Of a stretch of DNA of 64,000 nucleotides, positions 62,933 through 64,000 are shown piece by piece (the first letter of the stretch is position 1; the number at the start of each line of letters is the position of its first letter). A program made the translations under genes and the position numbers. The stretch spans positions 1-64,000 of the forward strand of contig NZ_QJJM01000003.1 of the NCBI RefSeq assembly GCF_003201955.1, in the 5' to 3' direction. A model generated the notes under the pieces. That model was not told where the DNA came from and searched no databases. It saw nothing but the letters and a program-made list of their open reading frames with translations. The DNA is from Blastomonas natatoria. Lineage in GTDB: Bacteria > Pseudomonadota > Alphaproteobacteria > Sphingomonadales > Sphingomonadaceae.

Positions 62933-63010
62933 CCGTTTGTCCCGAGCGTGTCGAGGGACGTGATCGCAAACCTCTCGCGTACGTCCCTCGACTTCGCTCG
63001 GGACAAACGG
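62933..63010. repeat. Palindromic element family A, copy 5
   Basis: CCGTTTGTCCCGAGCGTGTC and its inverted end CTTCGCTCGGGACAAACGG, with GTCGAGGGAC/GTCCCTCGAC inner arms. Between two SDR genes, 42 bp before the start codon of the downstream one. Confidence 0.85.
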
Positions 63011-63036
63011 ACCTGGGTTCATGCCTGCTGCCAGCA

Positions 63037-63801
63037 TCACGTCAGACTCCATCCGCCATCGACCACCATCTGTGTCGCGGTCATGAACGAACTTTCCTCG
63101 CTGATCAGGAACAGGATGCTTTCGGCCATGTCCTCGGGCTCCTGCGGCACGCCCAGCGGCACGTCGGTCCAGTGCGCAGGATCGTTCATCGCGCCGGGCG
63201 GCATCGCGCCTTCGAGCAGCGGGGTGCGGGTGGGGCCGGGGCACAGCGCATTCACGCGGATCATGTCGCCCTTGCGGCCCAGCTCGACGCCGACCGCGCG
63301 CGCCATGTTCGCCATCGCCGCCTTGGCGACCGCATAGGCGGAAATGGCCGGTGCCGCGCAATTGGCCATGACCGATGCGGTGAGCACGATGCTTCCCGTC
63401 GCAGGCGCCCCGCCCGATTGCGCGCGCATCTGCTCCACTGCCTTTTGCAGTCCGATAAAGCTTCCTTCGACATGCACTTGGTTGAGCTTTCGGAAGCGGG
63501 CCATGTCGAGATCGATGATCGGCTCGTAATTGACGATCCCCGCATTGCTGACCAGCGCATCCAGCCGTCCGTGATGATGCACGGCGGCGGCAATCGCATT
63601 GTCCCAGTCGTCGGCCAAGGTGGCATCGTGTTTGAGGCCGATGCACTGACAATCCGCAGCGACCGCCTGGATGCGCTCGCCATCAATATCGGTCGCAATC
63701 ACCCTGGCACCGCGCTCCGCCGCAAGGCGTGCAGTGGCGGCCCCGATGCCCGAGGCCGCGCCTGTGACCAGCACGACCTTGTCCTTCACGTCGAATGTCA
63801 T
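63037..63801 (-). CDS. SDR-family oxidoreductase 5
   Basis: 254 residues. Cofactor motif TGAASGIGAAT and catalytic YAVAK. ATG overlaps the stop of the upstream Rieske ferredoxin by 4 nt, so the two are coupled. It could be the dihydrodiol or hydroxysteroid-type dehydrogenase of the pathway. Confidence 0.88.
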   Translation of the reverse strand: MTFDVKDKVVLVTGAASGIGAATARLAAERGARVIATDIDGERIQAVAADCQCIGLKHDATLADDWDNAIAAAVHHHGRLDALVSNAGIVNYEPIIDLDMARFRKLNQVHVEGSFIGLQKAVEQMRAQSGGAPATGSIVLTASVMANCAAPAISAYAVAKAAMANMARAVGVELGRKGDMIRVNALCPGPTRTPLLEGAMPPGAMNDPAHWTDVPLGVPQEPEDMAESILFLISEESSFMTATQMVVDGGWSLT

Positions 63802-64000
63802 GCGTGGCTATCCAGTTCAATCATTCCGTCCCTTTCCCGCACCGGCCAGGTTCTGACGCCGCAATAGGCCGGCGGTCCCTTGGCGGCGCCCGTGGCGATC
63901 TCAAAGCGCGCGCCATGGTGCGGACACAGCACATGGCCGCGTCGCACCCTCGCGCCCTCCAGCGGCAGCAGCGCATGGCTGCACAGCCCATCGAGTGCGT
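63798..64000 (-). CDS. Rieske-type [2Fe-2S] ferredoxin (3' part, runs off the window)
   Basis: The last 66 residues of a gene whose 5' end is beyond the window. Rieske ligands are visible as CSH and, 17 residues later, CPHHG. The C-terminus reads RDGMIELDSHA. It is probably the ferredoxin component serving one of the Rieske oxygenases encoded downstream (46517 and 48046). Confidence 0.85.
   Translation of the reverse strand, partial: ALDGLCSHALLPLEGARVRRGHVLCPHHGARFEIATGAAKGPPAYCGVRTWPVRERDGMIELDSHA

Noticed and set aside
1-64000. tRNA, rRNA, CRISPR array or insertion sequence
   Set aside because: No cloverleaf with conserved GTTCGA arm, no array of equal spacers, and no transposase frame was found on reading both strands by eye; small RNA genes could still be missed.

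Overview
The window reads as chromosomal DNA of a GC-rich alphaproteobacterium, most probably a sphingomonad (Sphingomonadaceae/Erythrobacteraceae). Supporting signs are a metX-metW pair, a petABC bc1 operon, the hemC-hemD-membrane protein series divergent from tsaD-gpsA, a C40 carotenoid crtI/crtB pair, and many short palindromic repeats of the kind scattered through sphingomonad intergenic DNA. Species is not decidable from sequence alone. I saw no rRNA, tRNA, CRISPR array, prophage or insertion-sequence transposase.

Region 1 (0-31.9 kb) is mostly housekeeping. A minus-strand run holds trmL, hemF, a VOC protein, a cupin, metX, metW and an FAD oxidoreductase. Next come petABC (+), a small odd HEAT-like gene, a class A penicillin-binding protein, mobA, and hemC/hemD with their membrane-protein neighbour (-), facing tsaD-gpsA (+). 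tsaD carries an in-frame insertion of a palindromic repeat. An alkyl sulfatase-like enzyme, a Tat-exported orphan protein, uppP, gltD-gltB, an outer-membrane barrel protein, a GST, a sigma-54 activator without receiver domain, and lnt follow.

Region 2 (31.9-44.7 kb) has metK with a palindromic operator-like leader, a His-rich helix-hairpin-helix membrane protein, a small lipoprotein, galU, msrA, an RND efflux pump (permease plus lipoprotein adaptor) with operator-like palindromes, a hemerythrin-like protein, crtB, a LOG-family protein, a GFA-family protein and crtI.

Region 3 (44.8-64 kb) is a catabolic accessory region, almost all on the minus strand. It encodes two Rieske oxygenase alpha subunits and the tail of a Rieske ferredoxin, a cytochrome P450, two acyl-CoA dehydrogenases, a thiolase-like protein lacking the usual catalytic His and second Cys, a Cys-less DUF35/OB-fold partner, five or six SDR enzymes, two ThuA-like proteins, an MDR reductase, small NTF2, ABM and VOC proteins, an orphan LuxR-type regulator and an embedded parDE toxin-antitoxin pair. 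The logic is oxygenation (P450, Rieske), alcohol/ketone interconversion (SDRs), CoA-ester desaturation (paired ACADs) and C-C cleavage by a thiolase-like/DUF35 pair. This resembles steroid, terpenoid or other branched/alicyclic side-chain catabolism, but the substrate cannot be read from sequence. This cluster, and the repeat inserted in tsaD, are the most interesting parts of the window.

At least five families of short palindromic elements (called A-E here) sit between genes, mostly in the right half.
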